Positions 1 through 6,681 of a DNA stretch of 11,012 bases are shown in pieces. Position numbers and translations under genes: made by a program. Origin of the DNA: an uncultured Peptococcaceae bacterium (GTDB lineage: Bacteria; Bacillota; Dehalobacteriia; UBA4068); assembly GCA_947307285.1 (NCBI GenBank), contig CAMZIS010000022.1, positions 1-11,012 on the forward strand, in the 5' to 3' direction. Numbering within the stretch: position 1 is the stretch's first letter; every line of letters begins with the position of its first letter. Under the pieces are notes generated by a model. The model did no database searches. It saw only the letters and a program-made list of their open reading frames with translations, and was not told the origin of the DNA.

Positions 1-145
1 CGGCAGCAGCGGCAGGAGCCGGAGCGGGAGCGGGAGCGGCAGCAGCGGCGGGAGCAGCGGCCGGAGCCGGAGCAGCGGAGCCGCCGAGCTCTTCTACTTC
101 AACAGCAAAAGTTTCACCATTAACGGTCACGTTATACTTCTTCAT
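1..145 (-). CDS. mmdC: Biotin carboxyl carrier protein of methylmalonyl-CoA decarboxylase (gamma subunit), N-terminal part
   Basis: Partial gene: only the first 48 codons are inside the window and it runs off the left edge. The visible protein begins MKKYNVTVNGETFAVEVEEL, the usual opening of small biotin carriers of the decarboxylase/oxaloacetate decarboxylase type, followed by a long Ala/Pro-only tract (residues about 23-48). That tract is the flexible linker that lets the biotin domain swing between the carboxyltransferase and the membrane pump. The biotinylation motif (AMKM/MKME) would lie beyond the edge and cannot be checked. The ATG at 143-145 is preceded by GGAGG at about 10 bases. 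The gene starts 26 bases after the mmdD stop, so it is almost certainly in the same operon. Family assignment comes from the N-terminus plus the neighbours; the symbol follows Veillonella usage. Confidence 0.82.
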   Translation of the reverse strand, partial: MKKYNVTVNGETFAVEVEELGGSAAPAPAAAPAAAAAPAPAPAPAAAA

Positions 146-171
146 TATATTAATTCCTCCTGAATTGTTAA

Positions 172-564
172 TTAAAGATAAGACTGTCTGGTGTTGATCA
201 GCTCGCTAGCGGCGCTGGAGGCCCAGGGGCCGGGCACGCTGTTGACGCGCTTGATGGCGACGAACTTAAGGGCTTTACCGCCGGCGGCAGCGGACACGGC
301 AGCCATGATAGCGGCGACCTTCTTGGGGTCGATGCCGGCGGCAGGAGCGGACTTGGTGGCTGCCGGAGCAGCGGCAACAGCCGGAGCAGCAGCGGCAGCC
401 GGCAATTCATTTTTTGCCGCACCCGCAGCCTTTTTCTTGGTGGAATTATCCACCGCCTTGTCCAAAGCCGTGATGCAGAACATGAGGATGATCAGGATCA
501 GGAAGACGACGGCCATACCGATGACCGTGGTCTCCACACCTACTAATGCCCAGTTGCCTTCCAT
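172..564 (-). CDS. mmdD: Methylmalonyl-CoA decarboxylase delta subunit (OadG/MmdD sodium pump family)
   Basis: A 130-residue small membrane anchor. Residues about 10-32 form one hydrophobic helix (VETTVIGMAVVFLILIILMF), the hallmark of the OadG/MmdD/GcdD delta subunits. An Ala/Pro-rich linker (about 45-78) follows, then a predicted helical segment (79-95) and a C-terminal piece with a lone conserved-looking Trp in GPWASSAASELINTRQ. In characterised systems the delta subunit holds the soluble carboxyltransferase to the beta sodium-pump subunit and is needed for assembly. The start ATG (562-564) has a near-perfect AAGGAGGT six bases upstream, and that Shine-Dalgarno overlaps the mmdA stop codon (TAAGGAGGT), so translation is probably coupled. 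The gene lies between mmdA and the biotin carrier, as expected. OadG of an oxaloacetate or glutaconyl-CoA decarboxylase would look similar; the mmdA and mce neighbours decide for methylmalonyl-CoA. Confidence 0.85.
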   Translation of the reverse strand: MEGNWALVGVETTVIGMAVVFLILIILMFCITALDKAVDNSTKKKAAGAAKNELPAAAAAPAVAAAPAATKSAPAAGIDPKKVAAIMAAVSAAAGGKALKFVAIKRVNSVPGPWASSAASELINTRQSYL

Positions 565-570
565 ATAAGT

Positions 571-579
571 ACCTCCTTA
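571..579 (-). promoter_or_regulatory. mmdD ribosome binding site overlapping the mmdA stop codon
   Basis: On the minus strand TAAGGAGGT joins the mmdA TAA stop (577-579) to a strong Shine-Dalgarno, six bases before the mmdD ATG. A ribosome terminating on mmdA sits on the next initiation site, which suggests translational coupling that would keep alpha and delta subunit ratios linked. Confidence 0.75.
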
Positions 580-2124
580 GACCGGCAGATTGCCGTGCTT
601 CTTGCCGGGACGGGATTCCTTCTTGGTCAGCAGGGATTCCAGAGATCTGATCAGGTAGAAGCGGGTCTGTTCCGGTTCGCACACGATGTCGACCATGCCT
701 CTGGCGGCGGCGCAGTACGGATTGGAGAATTCTTCTTCGTACTCGTCGATCTTCTGCTGACGCATCTTGGCCGGATCCTCGGCAGCGTCGATGTCCTTAC
801 GGAAGACGATGTTGGCAGCGCCCTGAGCGCCCATGACGGCGATCTGAGCGGTGGGCCAGGCGATGACGGCGTCGGCGCCCAGAGCCTTGGCGCACATGGC
901 GAGGTAAGCGCCGCCGTAAGCCTTACGGGTGATGACGGTCATCAGCGGCACGCTGGCTTCACTGTAAGCGTACAGCAGCTTGGCGCCGTGACGGATGATG
1001 CCGCCGTGTTCCTGGGCAACGCCGGGCAGGTAGCCGGGGGTGTCCACGAAGGTGACCATGGGGATGCCCATGGCGTCGCAGAAGCGGATGAAACGACCGG
1101 CCTTATCGGAGCAGTTGATATCCAGGCAGCCGGCCATGACCTTGGGCTGGTTGGCGATGACGCCGACGCTCATGCCGTTGAGGCGGATATAGCCGGTGAT
1201 GATGTTGGCGGCCCAGTCCTTCTGGACTTCGAAGAAGACGTGATCGTCGGCGATGGCCGCGATGACTTCCTTCATGTCGTAGGCCTGGTTGGGATTATCG
1301 GGAACGATGTCTTTCAGCACTTCGTCCTGACGTTCGGCAGGATCGGCGCAGTCGTAAACGGGAGCGCCTTCCAGGTTGTTGGCAGGCAGGTAGCTGAGCA
1401 GGGTCTTGATCTGGTCGATGCATTCCTGCTCGCTGGCGGCATAGAAGTGCGCGTTGCCGCTCTTGGTGTTATGGGTGCGGGCGCCGCCCAGGACTTCCTG
1501 GGTTACGTCTTCGCCGGTGACGGACTTGATGACCTGGGGACCGGTGATGAACATGTAGGACTTATCCACCATGAAGATGAAGTCGGTCAGGGCCGGGCTG
1601 TACACAGCGCCGCCGGCGCAGGGGCCCATGATGACGCTGATCTGCGGGATGACGCCGGACGCGTGGGTGTTGCGCTTGAAGATCTCGCCGTAACCGGTAA
1701 GAGCGTCAACGCCTTCCTGGATGCGGGCGCCGCCGGAATCGTTGATGCCGATGCAGGGAGCGCCGACCTTAACGGCCAGATCCATGACCTTGCAGATCTT
1801 CTGAGCGTGCATCTCGCCCAGGGAGCCGCCCAGAACGGTGAAATCCTGGGAGAAAACGTAGACCAGTCTGCCGTCTACGGTGCCGTAACCGGTAACGACG
1901 CCTTCGCCGGGAGCCTTGACCTTATCCATGCCAAAATAGGTGCCGCGATGGATAACGAACTGATCCAGCTCAACGAAGCTGCCGTCGTCCAGCAACGCCT
2001 CGATACGCTCACGAGCCGTCATTTTGCCGGCTTCATGCTGCTTATCGATCTTCTTCTGTCCGCCGCCGAGTAAAACTTCCTCGCGCTTAGCGGCAAGCTT
2101 TTCCAGCTTTGCTTCTCTCGACAT
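577..2124 (-). CDS. mmdA: Methylmalonyl-CoA decarboxylase alpha subunit (carboxyltransferase)
   Basis: A 515-residue acyl-CoA carboxyltransferase with two crotonase-fold halves, the usual length for MmdA/PccB (glutaconyl-CoA decarboxylase GcdA is longer, about 587). It moves the carboxyl group of (S)-methylmalonyl-CoA to carrier biotin, releasing propionyl-CoA. The N-half carries NDSGGARIQEG (128-138) and the oxyanion-hole stretch GPCAGGAVYSPALTDF (168-182 region). The C-half carries VDTPGYLPG (360-368), GGIIRHGAKLLYAYSEA (374-390) and RKAYGGAYLAM (400-410). The C-terminus KKHGNLPV is typical of the family. An ATG also exists at 2128-2130, two codons upstream, but the GGAGG abuts it with no usable spacing, whereas it lies seven bases before the ATG at 2122-2124; I therefore chose the latter. 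Catalytic propionyl-CoA carboxylase beta is the alternative; the adjacent OadG-type delta subunit favours the sodium-pumping decarboxylase. Confidence 0.92.
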   Translation of the reverse strand: MSREAKLEKLAAKREEVLLGGGQKKIDKQHEAGKMTARERIEALLDDGSFVELDQFVIHRGTYFGMDKVKAPGEGVVTGYGTVDGRLVYVFSQDFTVLGGSLGEMHAQKICKVMDLAVKVGAPCIGINDSGGARIQEGVDALTGYGEIFKRNTHASGVIPQISVIMGPCAGGAVYSPALTDFIFMVDKSYMFITGPQVIKSVTGEDVTQEVLGGARTHNTKSGNAHFYAASEQECIDQIKTLLSYLPANNLEGAPVYDCADPAERQDEVLKDIVPDNPNQAYDMKEVIAAIADDHVFFEVQKDWAANIITGYIRLNGMSVGVIANQPKVMAGCLDINCSDKAGRFIRFCDAMGIPMVTFVDTPGYLPGVAQEHGGIIRHGAKLLYAYSEASVPLMTVITRKAYGGAYLAMCAKALGADAVIAWPTAQIAVMGAQGAANIVFRKDIDAAEDPAKMRQQKIDEYEEEFSNPYCAAARGMVDIVCEPEQTRFYLIRSLESLLTKKESRPGKKHGNLPV

Positions 2125-2130
2125 TCTCAT

Positions 2131-2137
2131 ACCTCCT
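2131..2137 (-). promoter_or_regulatory. mmdA ribosome binding site (decides the start)
   Basis: The minus strand reads AGGAGGT immediately before ATGAGAATG. Spacing is almost zero to the first ATG (2128-2130) and about seven bases from GGAGG to the second (2122-2124), so the second ATG is the probable initiator. Confidence 0.7.
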
Positions 2138-2233
2138 GTTGTTTTGCCGCATACGACGGTGTCGTCCCCAGCCGCATGCCCAATAAACTATATAAACATA
2201 AACAGTTAAAACGAAGGAAAAAGAGGGCTGACC

Positions 2234-2641
2234 TTAGTCTCTCTGGCACAGTTCCAGCAGGACGCCGCCGGTGGCCTTGGGATGCAGGAAAGCGATGCTG
2301 GCGCCGCCTGCGCCGCCGCGGGGAGCCTGGTCGATGAGGCGGACTTCTTTAGCCTTCAGCTCTTCCAGAGCTTCGACGATGTTGTCCACCTTCAGGGCTA
2401 CGTGCTGGATGCCCTGACCGTTCTTTTCGATGTATTTGGCGATGGGGCTGTCTTCGGAAGTGGCTTCCAGCAGCTCGATCTCGGAATCGCCGCAGGGGAT
2501 GAAAGCGGTGATGACCTTCTGGGAGGCGACTTCTTCACGGGCGACGATCTTCAGTCCCAGGATGCCTTCCCAGAACTTGGCGGCCTCGTCGATGCTCTTT
2601 ACAGCAACGCCGATGTGGTCGACTTTGAGTACTTTTGCCAT
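2234..2641 (-). CDS. mce: Methylmalonyl-CoA epimerase
   Basis: A 135-residue vicinal-oxygen-chelate (glyoxalase fold) protein, full length for the family. It interconverts (R)- and (S)-methylmalonyl-CoA using a bound divalent metal, linking methylmalonyl-CoA mutase to the decarboxylase. The two beta-alpha-beta-beta-beta modules are visible: residues 5-60 (VLKVDHIGVAV to IELLEA) and 77-131 (GIQHVALKV to GVLLELC). Expected metal ligands are His9 in DHIGVAV, His80 in IQHVALKV and Glu130 in LLEL; the His80 to Glu130 spacing of 50 matches characterised epimerases. Glu56 is the likely fourth ligand position. An in-frame upstream extension to 2710 is AT-rich and lacks a ribosome site; the ATG at 2639-2641 has AAAGGAGA about eight bases upstream. 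It is the first visible gene of the cluster, 109 bases before mmdA. Confidence 0.93.
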   Translation of the reverse strand: MAKVLKVDHIGVAVKSIDEAAKFWEGILGLKIVAREEVASQKVITAFIPCGDSEIELLEATSEDSPIAKYIEKNGQGIQHVALKVDNIVEALEELKAKEVRLIDQAPRGGAGGASIAFLHPKATGGVLLELCQRD

Positions 2642-2735
2642 TGCGATTTCTCCTTTAAAAATATTTTTATAAATAAATACAAAAACAAAAAAACTACACC
2701 AGTTTATCACGAAAAAATTAGAATAAACCTTTCTA

Positions 2736-2765
2736 AATATAGCATAAAAGCGGGCCTTTTTTCAA
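2736..2765 (-). promoter_or_regulatory. Putative promoter of the mce-mmdA-mmdD-mmdC operon
   Basis: Minus strand TTGAAA (2760-2765) and TATATT (2736-2741) are separated by 18 bases and lie in an AT-rich stretch, about 95 bases before the mce ATG. No other gene lies between here and the tRNA-Arg promoter, so the operon probably starts here. The leader between it and mce is AT-rich, and I see no strong structure in it. Confidence 0.5.
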
Positions 2766-2865
2766 CAGCAAATAAATAGTCGCAATTTTTAGCTTTTTAT
2801 TCGGGCATACGGCGAAAATTGTAAAATCAACAGGCGGCCGGTCGCTTTTTTATTGCGAAAAATAT

Positions 2866-2894
2866 TTGACTTCAATGGTCAAATCAGGTAATAT
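2866..2894 (+). promoter_or_regulatory. Promoter of tRNA-Arg
   Basis: TTGACT (2866-2871) and TAATAT (2889-2894) with an ideal 17-base spacer. The predicted start near 2901 is only about seven bases upstream of the mature tRNA. The -35 box is part of an inverted repeat, TTTGAC...GTCAAA, with a 7-base gap. Confidence 0.75.
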
Positions 2895-2907
2895 AGATAG
2901 GTACCTC

Positions 2908-2982
<75 letters not shown>

Positions 2983-2983
2983 G

Positions 2984-3016
2984 AAAACACCCCGTGGAGA
3001 CGGGGTGTTTTTCTTT
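2984..3016 (+). terminator. Intrinsic terminator after tRNA-Arg, probably bidirectional
   Basis: A perfect 12-bp stem (AAAACACCCCGT with ACGGGGTGTTTT, loop GGAG at 2996-2999) followed by T-rich sequence. Read on the minus strand it also ends in TTTT, and it lies five bases past the stop of the SH3 lipoprotein gene, so it probably terminates the six-gene operon coming from the right as well. Confidence 0.9.
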
Positions 3017-3021
3017 GTCTT

Positions 3022-3591
3022 TCACAGCAATAAATCTTTTATGCATAGAGTCTCCAGCTCCAGGCTGTCCTGAGGCAGATAGGCCGGCTCGCCTTTGTAG
3101 TCCACCTTGCACCATTTGTCGTCCACATTTTCCTGCAGCACGATGAAGCGCTGGTAGCGCACGGCCTTGGTCAGGACTTCCGCCGTGGCCGAGGGCGCGC
3201 TGCGCAGCTCGACCTGATCCTTGTCTTTCAGCACGGTGCCCACGGTGACCTCTTCGCCCAGCTTGTACTGTTTGACGTAGAGGAATTCGGCGTAGACGTA
3301 GGCCAGTTCGCCGCGGGCGACCACCTGATACCAGCCGTCCTCCGACTCCTCCCCTATCACTTCCAGCATGGTGCCGGCCAGGACGTTGTCGATGATGCGG
3401 GCCTCCTGATCCGGGGCTACGCGCAGGTTGACGTTGTCCGTATCCACCACGATCCCTACCTGCACGGGCTGGGCCGAGGCAGGCTTTTCCGCGCCGGCGT
3501 CGCCGTCCACCGGCTCTTCCAGCGGCTCAGCGCAGGCGCAGAGCAGGCACAAGACCAGTGCCAATACGGTCAGGAAGAAAACTCTTTTCAA
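3022..3591 (-). CDS. Lipoprotein with two SH3b (bacterial SH3) domains
   Basis: A 189-residue predicted lipoprotein. Residues 1-20 are a signal peptide, MKR plus a hydrophobic core ending in lipobox LCAC, with cleavage expected before Cys20. An acidic, low-complexity spacer (21-45) leads to two SH3b repeats at about 46-106 (DNVNLRVAP ... DGWYQV ... AYVYAEFLYV) and 115-178 (DQVELRSAP ... DDKWCKV ... AYLPQDSLEL). Such domains usually bind cell-wall peptides, but no catalytic domain is attached, so the role is unknown; envelope sensing or scaffolding is a guess. The start codon is TTG (3589-3591): no ATG is available, and AAGGAGG lies about nine bases upstream. It is the last gene of the operon, 24 bases after the amidase stop. 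Confidence 0.8.
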   Translation of the reverse strand: MKRVFFLTVLALVLCLLCACAEPLEEPVDGDAGAEKPASAQPVQVGIVVDTDNVNLRVAPDQEARIIDNVLAGTMLEVIGEESEDGWYQVVARGELAYVYAEFLYVKQYKLGEEVTVGTVLKDKDQVELRSAPSATAEVLTKAVRYQRFIVLQENVDDKWCKVDYKGEPAYLPQDSLELETLCIKDLLL

Positions 3592-3615
3592 TTGATAACG
3601 CCTCCTTCCGGCCGC

Positions 3616-4425
3616 TTAGAGCAGGTTGTTGTCTATTTCGTCGATGAAGGGCACCCGGTCCGCCAGGGATTCGAAGTTGCTGTCCCGGTATTTGGCAAAA
3701 TCCATCTCCGCCATATACACGCCTTCGTAATTCTCCCCTCGGACCAGCAGCTCGCCGTCGGGCGCTGCCACCAGGGCGCCGCCGCAATAGGTGTTGTCGA
3801 CCGTGTCCGTATAGTTGGTGGCCAGGACGAAAGCCCGGTTTTCCGTGGCCCTGGCCCGGCACAGCAGCTCGTATTCGCGGATGCGGGCCCGGGGCCAGCT
3901 GGTGGGCACGCATAACAGACGGGCCCCGCGCAGGGCCAGGTTACGGCACATTTCGGGAAAACGAAGATCGTAGCAGATGCACAGACCCACGTTGATCCTC
4001 TCCCCCGCTTTTTCATAATCGAAAGAGACCAGCTCGTCGCCGGCGGTGAAATAGAGATGCTCCTGCATGTAGTGGGGGAAGAGATGGGCCTTGCGGTATT
4101 TGGCCAGGGTCTGGCCTTTTGGCCCGATGACGAAGCAGGTGTTGTATACGGCGCCGTGCCTGTCTTCGGGGATGCTGCCGCCCACGATGGTGACGCCTGC
4201 CTCTGTGGCCAGCTCGCGCAGCATCGACAGGGCGGAGGCTTGATGGCGGGGGGCCAGCTCCGCGATGTCTTCCAGGGCATAGCCCGTGTTCCACAGTTCA
4301 GGCAGGATCAGCAGCTCCGCGCCCTTATCTATGGCCTCGTTCAGCAATTCCCGGGCCCGGGCCATGTTGTGCTCGACCTGAGCGGGCAAAATGTCAAATT
4401 GGATAGCGGCGGCTTTGATCTTCAT
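3616..4425 (-). CDS. Carbon-nitrogen hydrolase (nitrilase superfamily, omega-amidase-like)
   Basis: A 269-residue single-domain nitrilase-superfamily enzyme, normal family length. The catalytic Glu-Lys-Cys triad is visible as Glu43 in LILPELWNTGY, Lys112 in KYRKAHLF and Cys151 in CICYDLRFPE. These enzymes hydrolyse amides through a thioester on the cysteine. The closest characterised relatives by motif style are the omega-amidase/YafV/MtnU-like members, which hydrolyse alpha-keto acid amides such as 2-oxoglutaramate; substrate cannot be settled from sequence. No nitrile-specific features or glutamine-dependent synthetase domain are present. Its ATG overlaps the stop of the HAD gene by four bases (ATGA), so the two are probably translationally coupled. 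Confidence 0.88.
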   Translation of the reverse strand: MKIKAAAIQFDILPAQVEHNMARARELLNEAIDKGAELLILPELWNTGYALEDIAELAPRHQASALSMLRELATEAGVTIVGGSIPEDRHGAVYNTCFVIGPKGQTLAKYRKAHLFPHYMQEHLYFTAGDELVSFDYEKAGERINVGLCICYDLRFPEMCRNLALRGARLLCVPTSWPRARIREYELLCRARATENRAFVLATNYTDTVDNTYCGGALVAAPDGELLVRGENYEGVYMAEMDFAKYRDSNFESLADRVPFIDEIDNNLL

Positions 4426-5117
4426 AGGCCGATCAACTCCCTCAGCTCCAGCAAGTGATGTATGGTATGGTAGTCTGCCACGGGCTCCACCCGGTCATAG
4501 GACCAGGCCGAAACGTTAAGGAAGGCTACGTTCAGGCCAGCCAGCCGCGCCGGGTTCACGTCGGAGCGGATGCTGTTGCCCACCATCCACGTTTTCTCGG
4601 GCGGCAGTTCTTTTTCCTGTACGAAATCGCGGAACACCTGAACGCTTTTTTCCCGCACGATCCTGATCTCGTCAAAAAAACGGGTCAAGCCGCTGCGTTC
4701 CACCCGCGGGCGCTGATACTTGGGATCGCCCACTGTCAGCAGATACAGCGGCAGTTTGCCCTGGAGCCCCTTCAGCAGCTCCTCCGCGCCTTCCATCAGC
4801 GGCGTCGGCATATCGTAAAGGCTCCAGCCTATTTCCTCAAAACGGTCGGCCGCGCCGGGAGGCAGTTCGACACCGCTCAGACGCGCGAAGTATTCGCCCG
4901 TCTCCCGCATGCCCTTGGGGAAGGCCCAGGGCACCAGATGCCCTGCCCGGGCGATGTTGGCCATATCGGCCTGATTCAGGTATTCCGGCCACTGTTCCCG
5001 AAAGGAGAGGCCCAGCCTTTCCATTTCATCGAACAGGACCTGTCGCAGCCGGTCATAGAAAACGTTGGTATAGACCAGCGTATCGTCAAAATCGAAGATA
5101 ACGGCCAAGGGCGTCAT
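4422..5117 (-). CDS. HAD-superfamily hydrolase (phosphatase-like)
   Basis: A 231-residue HAD hydrolase. Motif I is VIFDFDDTLV with nucleophile Asp9 and acid/base Asp11; motif II is Thr128 in YLLTVGD; motif III is Lys157 in REKSVQ; motif IV is VGNSIRSDVNPA with Asp186. A helical cap (about 16-105) is inserted between motifs I and II, so this is a class C1 cap enzyme that probably acts on small phosphorylated molecules; the substrate is unknown. The frame is open 60 bases further upstream, but the ATG at 5115-5117 forms an ATGA overlap with the stop of the ATPase gene, and that codon begins exactly at the normal HAD N-terminus. A second ATGA overlap links it to the amidase gene downstream. Confidence 0.87.
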   Translation of the reverse strand: MTPLAVIFDFDDTLVYTNVFYDRLRQVLFDEMERLGLSFREQWPEYLNQADMANIARAGHLVPWAFPKGMRETGEYFARLSGVELPPGAADRFEEIGWSLYDMPTPLMEGAEELLKGLQGKLPLYLLTVGDPKYQRPRVERSGLTRFFDEIRIVREKSVQVFRDFVQEKELPPEKTWMVGNSIRSDVNPARLAGLNVAFLNVSAWSYDRVEPVADYHTIHHLLELRELIGL

Positions 5118-5917
5118 ACCAGCGTCCCCAGGCGATGATCCTGACCCTCCGGTACAAGTATATTGGAGATGCGGCACATCTCAACGATGCGGGAGGTGCT
5201 GCGATCCCCGATCTTGTCTTCCAGATCACGCAGATCCAGATTTGTGGTGATCACACTGGGCAGGTTGCGGTTGTAGCGGTGGTTGATGATGGTGAACAGC
5301 TTGTTGCACACCCAATCCGAATAATTGTGCGCGCCCAGGTCGTCCAATACCAGCAAAGGCACGTTGTAAGTACGGGAAATGATCTCCGCTTCGTCCAGGC
5401 CTTCGTTTTCCCGACGATAGCTGAAACGCAGCTGATCCAGGAATTCCGGCACCACCAAAAACAGAGCTTCGCCCCCCTGATCCAGCACCCTGTTGGCCGT
5501 GGCCGCCGCCAGATGGGTTTTTCCGCAACCCACCTTGCCCATGAGCAGCAGACCGCGCCCGGTCTTACCCGCCGCGCATGAATCCGCCAAAGAACGGGCA
5601 TTCTGCATGGCTTCTGACGCTATATCCCGGTAAGACTTGCCGTCATCATTTTTTAAATAATCCGGATAGCAATGCAGATCAAAGCTGTCGAAGTCCATCA
5701 TCTGCAGCCGGGCGGTGAGTCCGGCCGCCGCTTTTTTCTCCCGCAGCAGAGAACTGCTGCGGCAGACGCAGGGCCAGGCCCGGTCGCCCCGCAGCACGTA
5801 GCCGGTGTCCCGGCACAGAGGGCAGTTATAGACCTCAGCGTCCTCTGCCGGAGCGTCTTTACCCAGTTTTTCCAGTCCCTCGACTATTGTATGTAATGTG
5901 GCTTTGAAATCTTCCAT
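5114..5917 (-). CDS. DnaC/DnaI-like AAA+ ATPase, putative helicase loader
   Basis: A 267-residue ATP-binding protein of the DnaC/DnaI/IstB group. An N-terminal zinc-finger-like region has Cys32-x2-Cys35 ... Cys50-x-Cys52. The AAA+ core has Walker A GKVGCGKT (127-134), Walker B LLVLDDLGA (188-196), sensor-1 TTN (224-226) and a late arginine motif, DRSTSRIVE. DnaI-type loaders place the replicative helicase on DNA, and their N-terminal zinc domain contacts the helicase. IstB transposition helpers share this core, but there is no transposase nearby, and the DnaD-domain gene directly upstream (10-base gap) argues for a primosome role. The ATG at 5915-5917 has only a weak ribosome site (GAAGAAG), consistent with coupling to the upstream gene. 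Confidence 0.85.
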   Translation of the reverse strand: MEDFKATLHTIVEGLEKLGKDAPAEDAEVYNCPLCRDTGYVLRGDRAWPCVCRSSSLLREKKAAAGLTARLQMMDFDSFDLHCYPDYLKNDDGKSYRDIASEAMQNARSLADSCAAGKTGRGLLLMGKVGCGKTHLAAATANRVLDQGGEALFLVVPEFLDQLRFSYRRENEGLDEAEIISRTYNVPLLVLDDLGAHNYSDWVCNKLFTIINHRYNRNLPSVITTNLDLRDLEDKIGDRSTSRIVEMCRISNILVPEGQDHRLGTLV

Positions 5918-5927
5918 ACTTCTTCAG

Positions 5928-6659
5928 TCAGTTTACCTTTACGTTATCGTATTTGCTTTTCTTCTTCTCCGGCTTTTCCTTTTTCGCAGCAGGCTCTTTT
6001 TCTTCCGGGACGTCCTGCTCCAGCACCATAGACAAGGTCGTAAAATGCTTTTTCTGCCAGTCCTTCAAAATGGAGCCTATATAGTTCATGGAGCATTTGT
6101 CACGCAGGGCGGCCCGTTTCAGAGCCTCTTCGATCAATTCCGGCGGTATCTGCTCGTCCTCCACCCAGTTGCGCAGCCGTTCGCTTTCCGAATAGCGCAG
6201 AGGGCGGCCCAGTTCCTGTTCGAAGCGGCGATAAAGATGGGACAGGGCCCGCATCTCCTCCCGCTCCGCCAGAGGGGAAAGTCCCGTAAGGTCAGTGCCC
6301 CGCTCGCCGTCTACCCGCACCTGGGTGGCCCACAGGAGATACAATTCACGCCGGAGGCCCTCGCAGCTATAGCAGGCGGTTTTGGCATCGAGCTCCAGCA
6401 GGCGGCGATCCAGGAAGGGCCGCAGCAAAGCCAGGGCTTCCTCCTCGTCCACTCCGAATTCCGCCGCAGCCTGAGCAACGGGAGCGGTGCCGCCATTATA
6501 GCACAATGAAACAAGGCGCAGCAGGCGGATCAGCTCTTTTTCGTTCAGGTCCAGCTCGCTGTAGCGGCGCAGCAGGGATATGGGCAGCAGCCGTGAGTCC
6601 CGCAGCAGACTGGCGGCATAATCACAGGCCGACTGATTGTCGGTGATCTTTTTTTTCAA
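5928..6659 (-). CDS. DnaD-domain primosomal replication protein
   Basis: A 243-residue protein. An N-terminal winged-helix-like region (about 25-95) is followed by a C-terminal DnaD domain (about 140-205): HLYRRFEQELGRPL, SESERLRNWV, PPELIEEALKRA and MNYIGSILKDW all match the family pattern. A basic, Lys/Glu-rich tail (218-243) could bind DNA or a partner. In Firmicutes, DnaD/DnaB proteins recruit the loader and the replicative helicase to origins and stalled forks; pairing with the DnaC/DnaI-like gene fits this. The start is TTG (6657-6659), the first possible initiator in the frame, since the open frame upstream holds no ATG, GTG or TTG. No clear Shine-Dalgarno precedes it, so reinitiation after the metallohydrolase stop 22 bases upstream is plausible. 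Confidence 0.85.
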   Translation of the reverse strand: MKKKITDNQSACDYAASLLRDSRLLPISLLRRYSELDLNEKELIRLLRLVSLCYNGGTAPVAQAAAEFGVDEEEALALLRPFLDRRLLELDAKTACYSCEGLRRELYLLWATQVRVDGERGTDLTGLSPLAEREEMRALSHLYRRFEQELGRPLRYSESERLRNWVEDEQIPPELIEEALKRAALRDKCSMNYIGSILKDWQKKHFTTLSMVLEQDVPEEKEPAAKKEKPEKKKSKYDNVKVN

Positions 6660-6681
6660 TGGAACATACCCAAAACAGAAC

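Noticed and set aside
191..568. 125-codon plus-strand frame opposite mmdD
   Set aside because: Shadow of the Ala/Pro-rich linker; repetitive composition, and no ribosome site or family match.
595..2073. 492-codon open frame on the plus strand, opposite mmdA
   Set aside because: It is the antisense shadow of a well-conserved gene. Its product is low-complexity (Gly, Ala, Asp, Val, His rich) with no recognisable domain and no ribosome site. Long antisense frames are expected in GC-rich coding DNA.
2153..2165. Small palindrome ACGAC-GGT-GTCGT between mce and mmdA
   Set aside because: A five-pair stem without a T run; too weak to call a terminator or operator.
2833..2850. Possible hairpin GCGG-CCGG-TCGC followed by a T run
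   Set aside because: Only about four pairs including one wobble, and no plus-strand gene upstream that would need a terminator.
4422..5177. Longer HAD protein starting at 5177
   Set aside because: The extra 20 residues precede the normal HAD N-terminus and lie inside the ATPase gene; the ATGA overlap start at 5117 is better.
5114..5917. IstB-type transposition helper
   Set aside because: The ATPase core is compatible, but there is no IstA transposase and no inverted terminal repeats, and the gene sits next to a DnaD-domain gene in a housekeeping run.
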